This document shows, in pieces, positions 59,199-64,000 of a stretch of 64,000 bases of DNA. The DNA comes from Acanthochromis polyacanthus (Eukaryota > Chordata > Actinopteri > Pomacentridae), in the NCBI RefSeq assembly GCF_021347895.1, contig NC_067136.1:2377970-2441969 (forward strand), in the 5' to 3' direction. The notes under the pieces were generated by a model. That model worked only from the letters and a program-made list of their open reading frames with translations. It was not told the origin of the DNA and made no database searches. Within the stretch, counting starts at the first letter, position 1. The number at the start of each line of letters is the position of its first letter. Both the position numbers and the translations under genes were made by a program.

Positions 59199-60000
59199 AT
59201 GGAACATCCAACATTTAGGAGGGCCCCTAATGGGACCCTTCTCCTGAAGGCCTCTTCTGAGGCTCAGGCTCTGGGGCCCCAGAAGGCCAGCTGCAGGGCC
59301 AGACCAGCAGAGGAGGTGGAGGAGGAGGCCCGGGCCCACGTCGTCTCCATGGGTGGAGACGTCACCAACGCCACCCTGGTGCTGAGCCGGTGGAGGGTCC
59401 AGTTCGGCCGGTACCAGGGCCAGACCTTCCACTGGCTGCTGGAGAACGACGTGGGCTATGCTGTGAACCTGGTTTCATCCCACCAGAAGGAGCGAGAGAG
59501 GACAGGGTCTCAGTCCCCGCTGATGGCCAACAAGGTGAATGACTGGACCTGATTTATTCTGACATCCAGTCTGACTGCAGCAGCTCTAACTCTGTTTTGT
59601 GGACCTGCAGGACGCCTTCACCCGGTACTCCTCTGGATACCCGGACTTTGTGGAAGCCGTCGGGTTCCACAGAGCCTTTGAGGAGGCCCGGGTGAAGTCC
59701 CTGCAGCCTGGACAGGAGGGACAGGCCCTTGTTGGCTTCGGGGACTTCAAGTTTGAGACCCTGCGGAGCCTGTACGAGTCTGAGGACCCCAAGAAGATCC
59801 GGTATGTTTTCACTGTAATACAATTCAAAACACTGTCATGATAGAACATCTGCTGGATGATCAGTGAAGATCTCAGTCACCTGAGGACCTGCATCATCTG
59901 CAGATTCGTCAACTACCTGCGACGGAAGGCGCCAGCTCCAGGCACGCAGATGGAGAACGCCGTCCGCTATGTCAGAAGCCGAGACAGGCAGAGGAGGAAC

Positions 60001-60037
<37 letters not shown>

Positions 60038-63000
60038 CCTCCACCTCCTCCTCCACGTCCTCCACTGTGAGCAGCAGCTCTGCTTCTGTCTCGGCTTCAA
60101 CACAGGGTCCCAGAGCTGCATCCCAGTATGTGTTTCATCGTGCTGATGTCTGACTTTGGTGATCTTTGAGGATTTTTGTGAAGGAAGCTTCATGTTTTTC
60201 ATGTCGTCTGCTTTCAGATTTGCAGCTTTTGTCTGTGGCCGGCGTTCTCTGTCTGCGGTGGAAATGCAGGCAAAGATTAAGAAGCTGGTGGTTTCTCAGC
60301 CTGCATTTCCAGGTGAGCTCCAGTTCATCCTCAGTGAAACACAGTTAGACTTTACTTGTTGTTCTCACTCTTTACTTCATGTTTCTGTATTTCCATTCCA
60401 GCCTCCTGCAGACCAGCTCTTCCCTCAAAACAACCTGAGGAGCCCACAGATGAAGAGCTGGTCCAGGCGGTAGTTGACGCAGAAGAGTGTAAGTATTTGT
60501 TAAAGACAGACTGACACCTGGAACATGTTGTTGATAACAGAAATATTGAATACAACAGAAATATTGAATACATGCTGACTTGTTTTTCCTTCTGCTTTAT
60601 AAATGTTTCTGAATGACAGAAGAACTGGAAACTGAACAGTAAGTTTGTGTCACATTAGAACTTTCTGGTGTCTTTGTGGTTTTAATCTCAGATCACTAAC
60701 TGCCATGCTGCTCACCACCTGAATCATCCTGACTAATGAGATCACCTGTAGACACACCTTTACTCCATTTCGCTTTTGTTTACCTGCATAACCCTCCGCC
60801 CCCTCCTCCAGCTGCTGCCTGCATTCAGCCGTCGTTGTAATCAGCTTTCATGGCGTCTCTCTGATTCTGCTCCTTAACCTCAACTCATCCTTACTCCATT
60901 CATGGAACTAAAACCTCACATTTCTGTTGCAGCCTCAGAAGTACAGGCCCATCTCTCGCTCCTCCCTCCTCCTCCACCTCCTCCCTCCACGTCCTCCCTG
61001 CCACAGAGGGCTGATGGGAGCTCTGCAGGGCCAGAGGAGCCCACAGATGAGGAGCTCATGGAGGCCTCACAGGAGCCTCATGCTCCTCTGGCCCTGCCCG
61101 CCGCTCCACCACTGGTCCAGGCTCCACCACCATCACCACCACCACCTGCAGCCATGGAGCAGGCGGCTCATCTTCCTCCACCTGCTGGCGGTGCTGAGGT
61201 GAGTTGTCAGACAGTAGGCGTGTCCTCTCAGGTGTTGTGCTGCTCCTCAGGTGCTGAACTTGTTGGATTTTTCTCTCTCCAGCTGCTCCCAGAGACCTGG
61301 AGAGCAGCTCTCACTGCAGAGCAGCAGCAGTGGATCGGCCGGGTGCTGTTTTCCAGGGACAGCAGGGGGAGGCCACGTCTCATCGGAGACCTGAACCTCT
61401 GGTGGTTCCCTCCCCAGACCCGGCCAGTCTACAGTCAGCCTCCCGCGTCCCCCGACCCCTTCTTCGCATGTCGGCTGTTCCTGTGGATGCCACACAGGAT
61501 CTGGCGCCGACAGCTGACATGCCCCCAGCCTTCATGCTCCGGGTCCATGGTGAAGGCTGGGCTGTACAGGACCATCCGGAGGGTCCTGGACATCGATGGC
61601 TGGTATCTCATGGCCACTGAGTACCTGGAGTGCCGTCGGTGTAAGAAGAAGGTCGGGGGCTGGTCACAGAGCATCATCAGGCAGCTGTCCCCCACCTACA
61701 GCTGCCAGTTCCCAGCTGTACTCACGTACAGGTAAGAGGCAGTCTAGCCACACTGTGACCCTGTGTGTCGGACATGGATGACACTGAGACTGATGCTGCT
61801 GTTTGTTGCTGCAGGTTGTCCTGTGACCTGAGGGTGGTGTCACAGCTGAAGTCCCGCACGCTTGGTAACAGTGCCACTCAGCTGTACAACACCCTGCGGG
61901 AGACCCACACTGACTCCTGGATGCGGAGACCCATCCACTACCTCGGCGTGTGCGAGCAGTTCCTGGCCTTGGGCTCTGTCCGGGGGCATTTTCCACCACA
62001 GCCCCAGATGCCCCCTCTGCCGTCACCCGAATGGCTGCTGACCGTCTATGGGTACGACGTCCTGACGCGGCTGGAGGAGTACAAGGCCAGGATCACGTCC
62101 ACCTTCGGATCCATCCTTAAGATGGATTCCACAAGGAAGGTGAAGGAAGTTCATCTGTCTCTCTCTGTCTCTGTCTGTCTCTGTCTCTCTCCCCCCCCCC
62201 CCCACTGAAACCTGTCTGTCTCTGTGTCCAGGTGACCAAGAAGCTCGCAGGTATCTCCTCGGACACGGCCGCCTGGGTTACCAACGTGGCCAACGAGCAC
62301 GGACAGGTCCTCATCAGTGTCCTCACCTGCTCAGAGGGCTCTGAGGGCCTGTCCTGCATGGCGGCAAGATTGATGAGGAGATACCAGCACGCCGGGGTAC
62401 CTCCCCCCCAGCTCGTCTACGTAGACCGGGACTGCTGCAACAGAGACGGCGTGTCCAAGACGGCTGCCTTATTCCCGGTATGTACCTGAGGTTAATGTGT
62501 TCCTGACAGTCACACATCTTTCATGGTCCTGACCCTCATGACTGCAGACCAGAGTCAGGACAGGTTTGTTTCTGAACATTAACAACATCTTGGACATAAA
62601 AGCTGTTTCACTTCCAGCCACCTCACAGATAATGAAAACTCACATGTTGTCTTCTTAAATACTGTTTAATACACATGTGCATTTTATTATTTCATGTAGA
62701 TATTTTATATTGATATTTTATTGAAGGACAGTTCTAATTCTATTCTATTTTATTTTCTGTTTGTCAGAAGTGGGGACAGCTGCTGGTGAGGCTGGACATC
62801 TGGCACCTGATGCGGCGCTTCGCATCAGGTGTCACCACGGAGTCTCACCAGCTCTACCCCACTTTCATGAGGCAGCTGTCTCACTGCATCTTTGAGGTGG
62901 ACCCCGAAGATGCCCGCCGTCTCACTGAGGCCAAGCGGTCCGAGCTGGAGGGGAAGCACGGGATGGTCGGCCTGACAAATGCCAAGGTGATCCGGACGAT

Positions 63001-63569
63001 CTCCAAGGAGGAGTTGAGGCTCCACTGTCGTCGCCGCACTCCTCATACAGGACCTCCTGGACACCTTTGGAGGTCCGGCAGGACGCGACACCCTGGACAT
63101 CCCGCTGCTGGACGCTCTCCGCATCCAGGACATCTGGAAGACGCAGAGACGCCACCTCAGCTGCATTCAGGACCCGCCGGGGGTGCAGCTGTACACCCAG
63201 ACCGGCAGGCTGACAAAGGGCGGAGTCAGCCTGCCGGTTTATCGCTGCGCCAGGGGCTCCACGTCCCTGGAGTCCTTCCACCTCCACCTCCACCGGTTCA
63301 TCCCAGGTAACTCCTGTCTCTCAGCCTGTACCAGCAGACCGGACGCGTGCTTGAGGATGTCAGCCTGGACCCTGACGCTCCGGACGAGGCTGCTGCTATT
63401 CAGGCGCTGGAGGAGGCGGACGAGGGCTTTGTGGACGACGGCGAGGACCCCACAGTCTTCCAGCTGGAGCCCCCGTCCACCAGCACAGCGGCAGCAGCCC
63501 GGTCAGGTGATCCAGCTGACGTACCCAGGTCTGATCCATCTGGTCCGGCCGCCCCTGACCAGGCAGCCC
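59199..63569 (+). pseudogene. Dada-like transposase gene of element 3, broken
   Basis: Exons match those of element 2 in order and phase up to the tenth: 59199-59534, 59611-59801, 59904-60125, 60218-60312, 60402-60488, 60933-61198, 61283-61731, 61815-62139, 62232-62477, 62768-63306. Exon 3 is 18 bp longer through expansion of an Ala and a Ser/Thr run. In exon 10, 23 bp are missing after HCRRR, shifting the frame ahead of the LESFHLHLHRF region. Then 411 bp spanning an exon and parts of its neighbouring introns are deleted between two CCTG copies, and the remaining tail is cut by the foldback insertion. The catalytic-region codons before the deletion (KMDSTRK, YVDRDCC) are intact. It cannot make a full protein. 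Confidence 0.85.
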
Positions 63570-64000
63570 GGTCTCACGGGGATTCGTGAAGCTGTCACGT
63601 CAGTTTTTGTTTCGGTTTCGTGCGCACCAACACGATGTCGTCATGTTTTTCGTGCCGCTCACCACGAGCGAAACCCGCTGTGGTAATCACATCTGAAAGT
63701 GGTTTATACCGGCGGATTCATGATGATCTACGCTGTCCATCGGCGTTTGCGGCCGCCGCTGCAGCCGCCGCTTCGGCCGCCGGACATTCTTTAAATTCCT
63801 AAGCAAATTCGGCGGATTCATGACGATTTAAGCTGTCCATCAGCGTTTGCGGCCGCCAGACATCCGGCGGCAGCGGCCGCAAACGCCGATGGACAGCTTA
63901 GATCGTCATCAATCTGCCGGTATAAACCACTTTCAGATGTGATTACCACAGCGGGTTTCGCTCGTGGTGAGCGGCACGAAAAACATGACGACATCGTGTT
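63570..64000. mobile_element. Foldback (palindromic) insertion, truncated by window end
   Basis: From 63,570 the sequence leaves element 3 homology. The arm 63,629-63,757 is nearly the reverse complement of about 63,870-64,000 (for example AACACGATGTCGTCATG at the left against CATGACGACATCGTGTT at the very end). The centre holds GCGGCCGC-rich inverted copies and a third partial copy of the inner motif (63,810-63,857). A long-hairpin, non-autonomous element is the best description; class not recognised. Confidence 0.7.

Larger units (their letters stand above)
58202..63569 (+). mobile_element. Dada-like U6-targeting DNA transposon, element 3 (partial)
   Basis: Closely similar to element 2 from the left end through most of the gene. 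It has a 23-bp deletion near 63,035, a 411-bp deletion near 63,328 and is cut by a palindromic insertion near 63,569, so its right end is not in the window. The 5' exon donor (GTAAGT at 58,448) is kept. Confidence 0.8.

Overview
The window is vertebrate nuclear DNA, almost certainly from a ray-finned (teleost) fish. Genes have many small exons with GT-AG introns. The mobile DNA is fish-like (Tc1, hAT and piggyBac elements), (CA)n tracts are long, and there are teleost-style Fc-receptor-like and C-type lectin genes. No bacterial features were seen.

Layout. (1) 1-25,000: repeat-rich DNA holding one gene, a minus-strand secreted-type C-type lectin (4,268-8,915) that ends in the ER-retrieval signal KDEL. 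A piggyBac-like element sits in one of its introns. Around it are a Tc1-like element with an intact transposase and apparently identical 201-bp inverted repeats (9,510-11,119), a decayed Tc1-like element (15,611-17,241), a 3.1-kb hAT element carrying a 27-bp minisatellite and a nested second hAT (17,728-20,859), a solo-LTR-like unit, and several inverted copies of local intergenic DNA. (2) 25,388-32,568: a divergent cluster of Fc-receptor-like immune receptors. Gene A (minus, 256 aa) has a short tail without tyrosine motifs. Gene B (plus, 334 aa) has a nearly identical two-Ig ectodomain and a tail ending in an ITIM. Between them is a 3' fragment of a third copy. This looks like a paired-receptor arrangement made by inverted duplication. 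(3) 33,000-35,800: no gene seen, one MITE-like unit.

(4) 35,797-63,569: a tandem array of U6 snRNA genes (about 722-bp unit, U6 on the minus strand, seven full-length copies) that has been hit by large DNA transposons. Two insertions lie at the same nucleotide inside U6, and a third element abuts a duplicate of that site. Element 1 (36,171-44,712) and element 2 (44,721 to about 52,471) lie head to tail at one U6 copy. Element 3 (58,202-63,569) lies in the last copy of the array. Target choice, short target-site duplication and a multi-exon DDE-type transposase match the Dada superfamily, whose U6-specific families are known in fish. Element 2 has a fully phase-consistent 15-exon gene for about 1,469 aa. 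Element 1 has a frameshifted transposase gene plus a second zinc-finger gene. Element 3 has two deletions and is cut by a foldback insertion that runs off the window end.

How the parts relate: the U6 array supplies a renewable, multicopy target for the Dada elements, and their transposase genes run antisense to U6. The immune genes are independent of this system. Exon models were built by hand from splice signals, reading phase and comparison between copies; no search or alignment program was available.
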